Source of the DNA: Prorocentrum cordatum
Taxonomy: Eukaryota; Sar; Dinophyceae; Prorocentrales; Prorocentraceae
DNA length: 64,000 bases
NCBI GenBank assembly: GCA_963575745.1
Contig: CAUYUJ010000925.1
Span: 302,632 to 366,631, forward strand
Direction of reading: 5' to 3'
Positions within the stretch are counted from its first letter, which is position 1. Every line of letters starts with the position of its first letter. This document shows, in pieces, positions 20,513-30,640 of this stretch. A model generated the notes under the pieces. It was given only the letters and a program-made list of their open reading frames with translations. It had not been told where the DNA came from and searched no databases. The position numbers were made by a program, and so were the translations under genes.

Positions 20513-22302
20513 CTGCGACTGCGTCCTTGTGCCCAAGATGATGATATTGTCCGAAAACTCTCGGATCACGGGGACGACCTGCTCGTGGTACGGCTTGATG
20601 ACGCCCGACCAGTCGACCTGCTGAGGCTCGTTATACGTCTCGAACATCACGTGGGGCTTGTCGCCGTACTTCTGGGCCATCTCGCCGAAGAAGGCCTTCG
20701 CCTCCTCGACGTGGTCCTCGCCGTGGTAGGCGTGCCAGTCGATCACCACGTAGATGCCCGCGTCGATGCAAGCGTCCACCACGGCCTGCAGCTTCGCCTT
20801 CTCCGCACCAGGGTTCTCCAGGTAGCCCCCCTGCTCCACGCCCATGGCGGCGCGGAGGAAGGACACGTGCCAGTCCTCCTTGAGCCACCTGATGGTGTCG
20901 GGGTTCCTGGAAGAGCAACAACCGGGTCGGGCGAAAGGGGGGGATAGCAAAGGGGGGGGGTGAGAATCAGCTCACGTAGCTGACTTTCCCGGCGCTTCCC
21001 GGCGCCGGAGGCGGCTGTGTATCGAGGAATGCGCCCCTCGGTGAGGCCGAAACCAGCTGCATGCAGCAAATTTCGTAACCCCCCCTTTCCCAATCCCCCC
21101 CTTTTCGCCCGGCCCGAAACAACGGCACAAGCAACACCTTTCGGAGCTCCGCGCGGACTTCTTGGATTGGCGCTGGGCGCCCCTCCCCGGCGCGCGGAGC
21201 GCGTCAGGCGGCCGGGCTCCGATCTAAGAGGTCCGCGCGGACCTCCGAAAACCGACACGGCGGTCGGAAGCAGGTAAAAGCAGGAAGTAGGAAGGTGGAT
21301 CAAGTAGATTGAGTTCGGGCCCGCCCAGAGAGTAACAGAACGCAGCAAGAGCAGATCGATTCTTGAAGCAGGAAGGCGCTGGAAGTAGATTGGGATGTGG
21401 GACTCCAGAAATACATACTCTCAACGACCGACGGGGCTGCTTGTGCAGTTATCTCTTCTTCGCGCTCCAGTATTGGCCCATCCACTGCGACCAAAACATG
21501 GACATGCCGCGCAGGCGCACGGGCATACCGTGCTCCCCGACGATCGTGCTGCCCTGGACGCGCAGCCTGCCGTGCTGCTTCACGGCCTCGACGTTCGGTA
21601 CCACAGCGCCCGTGACCGGTGCCAGCGCGGGCGTTGGCGCGGGTGCCGCAGCCGTCGGAGCTGGCGTGGGAGCTGGCGTCGGAAACGCCTCGAAGCTGGA
21701 GTCCACCACGGTGACGTTGTAGGTCTTGCCGCCGACTCGCAGGCTGATGACAGAGCCCCCGGCGAGCGCCTGCGTGCCATCGAAGCTGAGGACCAGCTCG
21801 GTTCCAGCATCAACCTCCTCAGGGCTCCCTGTGCTCTCCTCGCACCAGGTCGCCGACCCGCACGAGCCGCACGCGGCCTTCGAGAACCAAGCAACTACGT
21901 AAACAGCAACTTTCTGAAGTCCGCGCGGATTGCTCGAGTCGGCGCTGGACTCCCCCTCCGCACCCCTGTCGGCGCCTCTGACGCCGCCCCCCAGCGCGCT
22001 CCGCGCGCCGCGGAAAGGGGTGTGGGAAGCGGGGCCCAGCGCGATCCAAGGACATCGCACGGACCTCAGACTTTTCATAATCATGTTCTCTCAATTCTGC
22101 AAGCCTGGGATTTGCTGCAATAACTCGTAGGCCCAGCGATTGCCATCGGCAAGCAAGTTCCGCAGAAATCCGTGAGGTCGTCTGCGGCCCAGCAGCAGAA
22201 CCCCCCACGGTCACCGGTGCCATCTGCTGCCATGGTGATCCTGCTGCGCGTGGCCAAAGCCGCCATGGCGCTGACAACGGACACTGTGCGTTTGGGCGCC
22301 AT
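20513..22302 (-). CDS. Glycoside hydrolase family 5 (endoglucanase-like), partial, three exons
   Basis: Exon 1 spans 22302-22105 (66 codons from an ATG in good context, AACAATGG). Exon 2 spans 21877 to about 21459, and exon 3 spans 20906-20513. The product begins with a Cys-rich module split over exons 1 and 2: FCCWAADD, CGTC, YCSKSQ joined to AACGSCGSATWC. A Pro/Ala/Thr linker follows, then the GH5 barrel starting GRLRVQGSTIVGEHGMPVRL and FWSQWMGQYW. Exon 3 supplies WLKEDWHVSFLRAAMG, DWHAYHG and ETYNEP, whose Glu is the family's acid/base residue. It ends at GTRTQSQ. The part with the nucleophile Glu is absent from the window, so either a long intron follows or the gene is truncated. GH5 enzymes usually hydrolyse beta-1,4-glucans. 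The N-terminus has only a weak hydrophobic stretch, so secretion is uncertain. Confidence 0.85.
21138..21253. repeat. Introner-like inverted repeat in GH5 intron 2
   Basis: The ends TCGGAGCTCCGCGCGGACTT and AGGTCCGCGCGGACCTCCGA are inverted relative to one another. Inside them lie GATTGGCGCTGGGCGCCC and GGCCGGGCTCCGATC, also inverted. The same terminal motif appears at 21913-22080, 32740-32938 and 54388-54498. It sits wholly within the intron between GH5 exons 2 and 3. Confidence 0.8.
21459..21461 (-). other. GA splice donor of GH5 intron 2 (inferred)
   Basis: Exon 3 begins after CAG at 20907 with a single G completing a codon, so exon 2 must end two bases into a codon. The possible cuts near 21456-21462 all leave an intron starting with GA, in the context GCGAAGAAGAGATAA. 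Joining gives YWSA or YWSAK followed by NPDTIRWLKEDW, as the family requires. Confidence 0.6.
21913..22080. repeat. Introner-like inverted repeat in GH5 intron 1
   Basis: On the plus strand it starts TCTGAAGTCCGCGCGGATTG and ends with GGACATCGCACGGACCTCAG. Inner inverted blocks are CGGCGCTGGACTCCCCCTCC and GGGGCCCAGCGCGATCC. It fills most of the 227-bp intron 21878-22104, which has an AG/GC donor and an AAG/G acceptor. Confidence 0.8.
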
Positions 22303-22964
22303 TGTTCAGATGAGTTCGAGACTCACGGTTTCCTATGCTTCTGGGCCTGGCGACAAGAGCCCAAATTACTCGATCAAAAAACTAGCTTTAGCCACCAGAA
22401 TGGCTACTGTTAATGACGATGATGCTGGTGGCGACGTTTTCTTGCAGTGAGGTTCCTCGCCTGACTGAGGGGTCAAACTTTTCTGAGAATGGGAACCAGC
22501 TGCGATGATGTCTTGAGGCTGGATTAGCAGGGTTCCCTGGGAAAGGCTGGCACCGATCCCCGAAGTTTCCCGAGAACCTTCCAACCTTGAGAAACAACTG
22601 TCATGCAAGTAACTGTACAGAGAAACATTGCAGAGTGAAGCAACTACATGCAGTGCAAAGGAAAATAATGTAACGCACTGCACGCAATTCAGTGCACGAC
22701 GAAGAAGCAGTAGCGCAATTAACCGCAATGCAAATCATCTGAAACTCGTCATTTGAAGCAGTGCGCTGTAATGCAGATCAGTGTCAACGAGGGGAAGTTG
22801 TAACACGCAACGCAGCTCAATCCTTCAAAGTGCATCAACACATAACAATCATGAGCAAGCCAGCAAAACGCACCGAACACCAGCTCTTACCAAAAGGAAC
22901 TCCATGCACATCGCCCAGACAAGACTGGCAAAAAAAATACGTATACTCGAAACTGTGCTGATCA
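22303..22964. other. No recognisable gene; upstream of GH5
   Basis: AT-richer sequence with short frames on both strands. It may contain the 5' flank of the GH5 transcript. No spliced-leader relic or core promoter motif was recognised. Confidence 0.4.
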
Positions 22965-23189
22965 ATATCTGTCGCCGCGCCGTTTGTCCCCGACGCGTAC
23001 GAGAGGGCGACGCTGACACCACGGCAAACCCACTGCAAACCCTGCGTCCCGCGTCCCAGGTAGACGACGGCACCGCCGCAAACCGAGGGCGAACCAACCG
23101 CGTCCGATGCGGCGATTGCCCTGGTGGCCGCGGCGCCCTCCCCAAGGCGCAAAGACACGCGTCGGAAGAAACGGCGCGCCGACATCTGC
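22965..23189. repeat. CGCGCCGTTTG miniature inverted-repeat element, copy 1
   Basis: The left end ATATCTGTCGCCGCGCCGTTTG is mirrored by the right end AAACGGCGCGCCGACATCTG. Shared inner blocks with 53247-53414 include a CGGCAAAC segment and GGTGGCCGCGGCGCCCTC. No coding content. Two copies with matching ends point to a small DNA transposon derivative. Confidence 0.7.
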
Positions 23190-23624
23190 TCTGCTCCCTG
23201 GGAATCGACGATTATGTGTCTGTGTGTGTTTTCCCCTTCCTGAGGTTAGGCCGGCTGGCGGCGTGTCGAGAGGCCCGGCCCCGTGGTCAAGAACAACGGC
23301 GCCAACCCGGTCCCGAATTCAGGGCCCCGTAAACCCGGACACCCAACATCCCTCGAAACCCATTTTTCCAGACGGCGGCACGAACAAAATACTGCACTGC
23401 AACATGTCCACAATTAGCCCGGACACAAGCCCTAAAAGCCTGCAAGACCCCGCCCAAACCCAGACACAAACCCGAATCCTCCAGTGCAGCAAACAAAAGA
23501 TGCACGGGTGATGGAAAATATGACTTTGCAGGAAAACGTGTCGTTTCCTTGGTTTTCCGTTTCCTGGTTTGTCTGTGTCCTGGTCTCCAGAGGCCTGGCA
23601 AATCGGGCCCTCCTGATTTCTGGT

Positions 23625-23712
23625 CGTGACGATCGAGGATGGAAGGTCGAGGATAAAGGATCGAATACATCGAGGATCGAGGATCGAATATATCGAGGAT
23701 CGAATGTATTGG
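23625..23712. repeat. GAGGATCGAATA-type tandem repeat
   Basis: Six or so imperfect units of ATCGAGGATCGAAT in direct array. Confidence 0.85.
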
Positions 23713-23789
23713 GCGCTTAGGTCCCTTTTTGGGGCCCTCAGGAGGCCAACGGAGAGTTCACGGGTCAGGACCAGGGGCCGAACTCAAAC

Positions 23790-24060
23790 TTACCACCTCT
23801 CCCCCGTCCTCGTCCTCCTCGAACTCCTGCTCGTCCTGTCTTCTTTTTCCTTCGGCCTCCATCATCTGCGTGCGTGGGCTGCCTGCGGTCTCCTTCTCGT
23901 CCTCTCCTCCTCACGCTGTTACTTTTCTTGTCCCCTTTTCTCCTCCCCCCTCCTCCCTCATCTTTCTCCTCTTCTGTCTCCTCCCTCTCCTCCTCTTTCT
24001 TCCGTCTCCTCCCTGTGCTGCTGCTGCTCCTCCTCCTCCCTCGATCCCTTTTCCTAAGAA
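23790..24060. repeat. CT-rich low-complexity tract
   Basis: Interrupted CTC/TCC triplets without a defined unit. The open frames here are compositional. Confidence 0.8.
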
Positions 24061-24149
24061 GAAACTACTCCCTGTCGAATCCACGGGCGTGTCGGTATGG
24101 CGGGCCACGCGTTTCCTGATATCATGACGCTTGACATTTGCAGCGGCAT

Positions 24150-24735
24150 CGAAAGTTGAGGGCGGCTGGTTTTAAATCGATGGTTCGATTAGTAGTCGTA
24201 GTTTGCAGCATATTCAAGGATGGAGGACGGCCCGTTTTTTAACTGTGGCTCTCGCCTGAACGACGCGCACATTCGCCTTACAAGTTTGCCGCATTTTCAG
24301 TGATGGAGGGGGGGTCCTTTTCAAACTATGGATCTTGCCTCAGAGCCGGGCATATTCGTTATCAAGGCTTGCAACAATTCAGCGGGTTCTCATGGTTGAC
24401 GTCCCAGGAATGGTCTTCCGCCATGTCATAAGATGACTAAGACGCCTCGGTCACTCTGATTCGCGGTGCTGAGGTTACATGAATGGTGTTTTGGCGCGAT
24501 TTCGGATTCTCAGGGCGCAACAATTACATTGATTCGCGGCGTTCAAATCCCAGGAATGGGGTTTTGGCACGATTGAGGATTGTCGGACGGTTGTCGTTCA
24601 ATGGGGCACATCCCGCAATGAAGACACATTCTTTTAGGGGCCTTTCATGGGAACTTGGAAGGAAGTTTTTCTTGCTGAAAATAAACAACTTCGTTGATAC
24701 TTCTTGGGTTGCCACTGCTCCTTCCTCTCCTTGTT
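24150..24735 (+). repeat. Composite repeat (83-bp array plus tail), copy 1
   Basis: Two or so diverged units of the 83-bp repeat (24150-24390) are followed by a tail with GATTCGCGG, GTGTTTTGGCGCGATT, GGATTCTCAGGGCGCAACA and a GGGGCACATCCCGCAATGA block. It runs out into a CTCCTC tract near 24720. The same order recurs at 25200-26790 and 60940-61680. Confidence 0.75.
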
Positions 24736-24899
24736 TCCTCCGTATCCTGCTCCTCCTACTCCTGCTCCTGCGCACGAAGCAAGCGCGCATTGAGTCCGAC
24801 CCCCACGAACGCCCGATCGGGATGGGGCTTTGCCCACCCCGCGACCCCCTAGAGCTAGGGGCCGCCACGCCGACGAGGCCAGAGGCAGGAGAGAGAGCG

Positions 24900-24975
24900 A
24901 GAGCGAGGAGGAGGGCCCTACTCCTACTCCTGCTCCTGCTCCTGCTCCTCCTCCTCCTCCTCCTCCTCCTTTTCC
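24900..24975. repeat. (CTCCTG/CTC)n microsatellite
   Basis: CTCCTGCTC hexamer-like units followed by pure CTC triplets. Confidence 0.9.
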
Positions 24976-25199
24976 CTCCTCCAAGCCGCTGTGGCTAGCC
25001 TGCGCGGGCGCCCTGTGCTCCCCGCCCCCCCCCCCCCGTCCCCTGGGCCAGCCTCACCGCGGCCCTCCCCCAGGCCCGCCTCCTCCAATCTTCTCCGCTT
25101 CCTCCTCTTCCTCCATCCTTTTTCCTTTTTAACTCTTTCTGTCGCACCCCGAAGCGTGTCTGTAGGGCGGGTCCGGCGTTTCGCCTGGCTCTTCCCCAC

Positions 25200-26790
25200 C
25201 CACTGTGGTCCTTAAACTTTGCGTCCTGCAGCAATTTTGGGTGGAGGAAGGGCTGTTTTCAAAATGTGGCTCTCGCCTCAGCGACGCGCAGATTTGGTTT
25301 AAAAGTTTGCAGGCGTTTCGCGGATGCAGGGCGGGTGGTTTTTACACGGTGGCTCTCGCTTAAGCGCCGCGCGCATGCATTCGTCCTAATAGTGCGCAGC
25401 AAGTGACGACAAGGATGAAGGGCTGTTCTTTTGCAAAAAGCGGCTCTCGCCTAGGCGCCGCGCACCTTTGTCTTGAAAGTTTGCAGCAGTTTCAGTGATG
25501 GGAGGAGGTTCCTTTTTAACATGTGACTCTCGCCGTAGAGCCGCGCACATTCGTCTCACAAGGTTTGCGCAAGACACTGCGTGGCGCACAATCGTCTTAA
25601 ACAACTTGCCCGTGCGTCACGGGTGGAGGACGGTTCTTTTGAACATGTGGGTCTGGCCTGGAAGCCGCGCGCATTCGTCTAAAAAGCTGACAGAAGTTGC
25701 ACGGATGGAGGGCGGATGGTTTCGAACATATGAACATTGCCGTAGCGCCACGCACATGCGTCTTAAATGTTTGCAAGGGCTTCGCGGGTGGAAGGCGGTT
25801 GGTTGTCAAGCTGTGGCTCTCGCCGCGGCGTCGCGCACATTCCCCTTCAGAGCTTGCAAGAGCTTCACGGATGGAGGTCCCCGTTTGAAATTGCGGCACT
25901 CGCAATAGCGCCGCGCACGTTCGTCTGAAACGTTCGCCGAACATTTCACGAACGGAGAGCATATCGTTTCAAACAGATGCATCTCGGCATGGCGCCGCGA
26001 ACATTCGTCTGACAAGTTTGCACGAGCTTCACGGGTGGAGGGCGGCACTTTTCCAAACCGTGGCCCTCGCCGTGGGGCCGCGCGCAGCCGCCTCGAAAAG
26101 TTGTGCCGGAGCCTCACGGACAGAGGGCGGCTCCTTTTCAAGCTGTGACTCTTGCCTCAGCGCGGCGCGCACTCGTCTTACAGGCTTGCAGGGGCTCCAC
26201 GGGTGGATGGCGGTTGCTTTTCAAAATGTGGGGTATCCCCAGAGCGCCGCGCGCATTCGTCTTAAACGCCAGTGCGAGTCTCACGGATGGTAGGCGGATG
26301 GTTTTAAGCATATGGCTATCGCCTGGGCGCCGCGCACATTCGTCTTCGACATGTGCAAGGGCTGCACGGGTGGACGGCGGCTGGGGTTCGAAATCTGACG
26401 CCTTAGCGCCGCGCACATTCGTTCTAAAAGTTAGCAGCTGTTGGGCGGACTCCTATGGTTCGCGTCCCAGGAACGTTGTTCAGACAGGGAAAAATGTCAC
26501 AGAACCTCTGTCACGTTGGTTCGCCGTGTTGAAGTTACAGTTCCTGGTGTTCTGGCACGGTACAGGATCGTATGGACGCGACAGTAAAATTGATTCGCTG
26601 CGTTGAATTCCAAGGAATGCTTTGGCACGATTGAGGATTCTCACAGCGGTTGCCTTCCAACGGGGCACTTCCAGCAGTGACCGCAAATTCTTGCAGCGAC
26701 TTATGAAGAGGGAACTTGGAGGGAAGGTGTTTTACAACATCGTTCATGCGTCTTGGATTTGCACCCTCGTCCTCGCCCTTCACGGCCTCC
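25200..26790 (+). repeat. Composite repeat (83-bp array plus tail), copy 2
   Basis: About 14 units of roughly 83 bp occupy 25240-26430. Each has a GCGCCGCGCACATTCGTCTT-like block, AAGTTTGCA, a CACGGGTGGAGGGCGG-like block, and TTTTCAAA.TGTGGCTCTCGCC. The anchor CGCGCACATTCG recurs every 79-85 bases through most of the array. A conserved tail of about 330 bp follows (26430-26770), containing GGTTCGCCGTGTTGAAGTTACAG and CCAACGGGGCACTTCC and ending TTGGATTTGCACC, then CTC-rich DNA. No frame stays open across units. Confidence 0.85.
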
Positions 26791-26814
26791 TCGTCCCTTG
26801 TCCTCCTGATAATT

Positions 26815-26942
26815 GGTCCTCGTCCTCCTCCTCTTCCTCCCCCTCTTCGTCCTCCTCCTCCTCGCCCTCGTCGTCCTTCTTGTCCTCCTCGTCGTCGTCC
26901 TCATCCCCTCCTGCCCTCGTCCTCGTCCTCCTCCTCGTCTTT

Positions 26943-26976
<34 letters not shown>

Positions 26977-27000
26977 GCCTCCTCCTCTCCACCTCCGCCC
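26815..27000. repeat. (CCTCGT)n/(CTC)n microsatellite
   Basis: Follows directly on the tail of the second composite repeat. The third copy is likewise followed by CTC/TTC triplets. Confidence 0.85.
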
Positions 27001-27439
27001 GCGGTCGCCAAGCCAACCCCACGAAGAAGGCCAACGAGCTCCCAGACCCCGATCCCGAGGGAAGAGGGAGGATGCCGAGAAGCAGAACGACCGTGTGCAG
27101 GTGTGCTCAACTCTGATGGTCGGCAATCCACAGAAGCGCAGCCCAAACCAACGTGGCTTCAGCACCGCCCGCTGTTGCAGCCGCTCGGGCGCAGACAACT
27201 TACACACCACACTGGCGCCTCAACGCGGCGCAGGTGCCCTGATTTCGCTAGGCGTAGCAGGCAAACAAACATTTGGCAACCCGAGATTGAAGACCTGGAG
27301 AGGATCGTGCGACTAGGATCCGACCGCCCCGTGGTAAAGTGGGGCTGGAGGCATGGGCGAATCGTCGCACTGTCACCCCAACTCCTGACATCGCACCTGG
27401 GAGGAAGGCCCTTCACCGAAACGGCGTCGGGAGGATGGA

Positions 27440-27605
27440 ACTCGATAGGGGCAACGATAGGGGGGGGGGATAGGCATAGGGGGGGATGCATCGGCCCCCA
27501 ATCGCCCATTGATCGCCGATAGGGTCCGATAGCCCCACTCTGCCCATGAAGGTGCGGATTCACTATCGGGGGCCTATCGCCGATCTATCGCCGATCTATC
27601 GCCGA
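27440..27605. repeat. GATAGGGG and CTATCGCCGAT short repeats
   Basis: GATAGGGG-type units near 27447-27490 and three copies of CTATCGCCGAT at about 27568-27604. The two sets are near reverse complements, so the stretch can fold back. Confidence 0.75.
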
Positions 27606-27760
27606 TTCCACGCCGGTCCCCTCCGCACCACGCGGGAGCCCGCGTCGAGGTGGTCGCCCAGGGTCGACGCCAGCTCGGGCCCGGAGGGGGCCTCCCACCG
27701 GGAGCGCTCCAGCAGCCACGCGGCGGCGACCCTTCCGGGGCCCGCTTCGCTCGCAGCTTC
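27606..27760 (-). other. Candidate host exon, unknown protein
   Basis: One minus-strand frame stays open for about 50 codons and reads GRVAAAWLLERSRWEAPSGP, then ELASTLGDHLDAGSRVVRRG. Third codon positions are almost all G or C, and composition is balanced, unlike the Arg/Pro-rich shadows nearby. It lies between a short repeat and a CT-rich tract, as an exon between repeat-filled introns would. No family is recognised. Confidence 0.3.
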
Positions 27761-28014
27761 CGCTTCCCTCCCTCTCCCTCTCGCTCCTCCTCCTTCTCCT
27801 TCCTGTCCTCTCCTTGTTGTCCTTTTCCTTTTCCCACTGTCACTGATGTTCCGCCTGCCCCGCCTCGTCGTCCTCGTCGTCGTCGTCCTCCGCCTTCACC
27901 CTGGGGCTGCGCGCGACGGAGGGGCACGCACGGGATGCCGTGCGGAGGAGGAAAGGGAAGAGAAGGGAGGAGGAATGGTAATGAGGACAAGGGGAGTAGG
28001 ACAAGGAGAGGAGA

Positions 28015-28110
28015 CACAGTAAAAGGAGGAGGGGGGAGGCAAAGGAGGAGGAGGAGGAGGAGGAGGAGGAGGAGGAGGAGGGGGAGGAGGAGGATAATGA
28101 GGAGGAGGGG
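28015..28110. repeat. (GGA)n microsatellite
   Basis: GGA triplets with few interruptions, inside a longer purine-rich stretch. Confidence 0.9.
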
Positions 28111-28139
28111 GAGGAGGTGCTTGGCACAGTGCTGGATGG

Positions 28140-28810
28140 CATGGCTACAAAAGACAACACAGCCATGCTCAAGAGGGGCGAACAATGGTAGGTAGACGCA
28201 TCGAATCAATTTCATGAGTCGTGCCGCGCATTTGTGCCATAACAATCTCTGGGTTCGAAGATAATGCGTATCACCTGTGTCGACCGGTGGCAAGGATCAT
28301 GCAACTCCGCATGAAGCCTTCGGTCTTTCAAATGTGAGCCCTGCGATCCCACGCTGAATCGAACCCCTCCGCCAAAAGCTCAGCGAGCTCGAGCAACGAC
28401 CTAGGACGTCTTGGGCGAGAACTGCGGAATGTAATGGGCCATGCCGTATCACAGTATATGCGCGCCGCTGTATCTCAGGCTCGATAGCGATACTCTGGAT
28501 TGCCTGGCTCATGCATCGCCGCAAGCTCACATGTGCCGTCCGTCTGATCGGCGATACTGTTGATTGTGACTGCTGCAAGGTCCGTGAGTGCCATCATGTA
28601 TGAGGGGCGGAACGATGAAGTGGGCGTAAGCTGGGACCTCATACTCAGGACGTGCTAATACATGCCACCACCACTGCTCGTTGAGTGGTGACACATCGCG
28701 CCCACATGCAACCGCCTTGGTTTGGGCTTGACTCTGGCGAAGGGTGAGCATACACGCCAGATCAATCGTTGATCGTGTCCGTCAGGTGGTTGCATAGAAA
28801 AAAACATTAC
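28140..28810. other. No recognisable gene
   Basis: Mixed-composition sequence with short frames only. A GGTTCGATTC box on the minus strand near 28360 is not accompanied by a foldable tRNA. Confidence 0.4.
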
Positions 28811-28814
28811 CAGC

Positions 28815-28844
28815 ACACACACACACACACACACACCCGTGCTA

Positions 28845-28883
<39 letters not shown>

Positions 28884-28892
28884 GAAGAGAGA

Positions 28893-28927
<35 letters not shown>

Positions 28928-28935
28928 CGTGATCC
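28815..28935. repeat. (CA)n, (TA)n, (GA)n compound microsatellite
   Basis: About 10 CA, 15 TA with a CA interruption, then interrupted GA dinucleotides. The TA and GA parts form the outer left end of the foldback below. Confidence 0.95.
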
Positions 28936-30090
28936 ACCGCCGCTTTAGTGTGGAAAATTGCCGCCCTCTTCCTCCGGAGCCCGGGGTTCCCCCCCCCCGA
29001 AAATCCCCTCCCCCTGTCCTGCTGGACCCCCCCCCCCCCCTCCCTCCCCCCTCCCCCCCCTCCCCCCCCCCCCCCCCCTGGAAAACCGGGGGGGGTCACT
29101 ACCGGTTCGAACCCCTCCCCCCCCCCGATTCATCATGAAAAGGAGGGGGGGGTCACTACCGGTTCGAACCCCCCCCCCCTCGAAAACCGGAGGGGGGGTC
29201 ACTACTGGTTCGAACCCCTCCCCACCTCCCCCACTCACCGCCAGGAAGCGACTCCCGGTCCCTACCACCGTCCACACCACATCCCCACTGTTGTTCCCAG
29301 CACCACTGTCCTCACCACCAGAGTCCCCACTGGTTCCACCACCGTCCCTACTGTCCCCACCAGTGCCCCCACCACTGTCGCACTGTTCCCACTGTCCCCA
29401 CCACTGTTCCCACCACGGTTCCACTCTCCCCACTTTCTCCACGGCCCCAACCACTGCCCGACTATCCCCACGGTCCCCACTGTCCCACTGACTCCTCCGC
29501 TGTCCCACTGAGCTGTCCCACTGTTCCCACCACTGTCCCCACTGTCCCCACCACTGTCCCCACTGTACCTCTGTCCCATTGTCCCATCGCTGTCCTCGCC
29601 ACCGCCTTCACCACTGTCCCCACCACCACTGTACCCTCCACTGTCCCACTGTTTCCACCTCATTCCCACTGTCCCCACACCACTGTCCCACCACCACCGT
29701 CCCCACCACTGTCCACTGTCCCCACTGTTCCCACCATTGTCCTCACCACTGTCCCCACCACCACCGTCCCCACCACTGTCCCACTGTCTCCACCACTGTC
29801 CCGCTGTCCCCTCACCACTGTCCCCATCACCACTGTCCCCACCACTGTCCGCACCCACCCTCGGTTTTCGAGGGGGGGGGTTCGAACCGGTAGTGACCCC
29901 CCCCCCGGTTTTCGAGAGGGGGGGGGTTCGAACCGGTAGTGACCCCCCCTTCCTTTTCATGATGAATTGGGTGGGGGGGGGTTCGAACCGGTAGGGGGGG
30001 ATGGGTTCGAACCGGTAGTGACCCCCCCAGTTTTCCGCCAGCAGCGGTAGAGGTAGAACACGCTCTTTCATATATATATATATATATAAA
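28840..30090. repeat. 1.25 kb foldback structure around a minisatellite
   Basis: The left side runs (TA)n, GAGCGTGATCCACCGCCGCT, GGAAAA, C-rich DNA, and several GGGGGGTCACTACCGGTTCG units. The right side carries the reverse complements in mirror order: repeated GGTTCGAACCGGTAGTGACC, TTTTCCGCCAGCAGCGGTAG, ACACGCTCTTTC and (TA)n. The centre is the minisatellite at 29275-29850. No coding capacity is recognised. Confidence 0.75.
29275..29850. repeat. CCACTGTCCCCAC minisatellite
   Basis: Irregular tandem units of CCACTGTCCCCACCACTGTC, with a period near 9-12 bases and frequent single changes. It forms the core of the foldback. Confidence 0.9.
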
Positions 30091-30119
30091 TATGCATACA
30101 TACATACACACATATAGAT

Positions 30120-30640
30120 TTGGGGCCTCTTGGGGCCTCTGGGGATCTTCTTGGGGCCTCCTGGGCCCTCTCGGGGCGGAACATGTAGAATTTTCGGTTC
30201 GTGGACTCCCTCTTGGGCCTCTCTTGGGACCGTCTTAGAGCCAGCCCTTTTGGGCCGTCTGGGGCGCCTCTTGGACCGTCTTGGGGCCGTCTTCGGCCGT
30301 CTCGGGAGCCTTTTGGGCCGTCATGGGGGCTTCTAGGGCCGTCGTGGGGCGATCTTGGGAACCTCTTGGCCCGTCTCGGAGCGTCGGAAAGCGGAAAAGG
30401 CGAGAAGGTCAAAAACATTCCAAAACGTTATGGTAATCCTTGATTTTTGCTTCGTGGGGCCTTCTTGGGAGGCCTCTTGGAGGCCTCTTGGAGGCCTCTT
30501 GGGCCGTCTTGTGGGCATCTTGGGCCGTCTTGGGGCCATCGTGGGGCCACTTTGGCCTCCTGAGGCTCTCTTCGGGGCCTCGTCGGGCAATCTTGGAGGC
30601 CTCTCGGGCCGTTCTGGCCGCGGGGAGGCGTCGCCATGAC
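30120..30640 (-). repeat. AAGAGGCCCC-type array, copy 3 (reverse orientation)
   Basis: On the plus strand it reads TCTTGGGGCC-type units. A linker at about 30375-30440 (AGCGTCGGAAAGCGGAAAAG, then AAAAACATTCCAAAACG) is the reverse complement of the linker type seen at 18780-18850. A second linker at 30180-30205 resembles the one near 19000-19030. Confidence 0.8.

Noticed and set aside
28315-28375. Possible tRNA with a GGGTTCGATTC box on the minus strand
   Set aside because: No matching acceptor stem, D-arm or anticodon stem could be folded around it.
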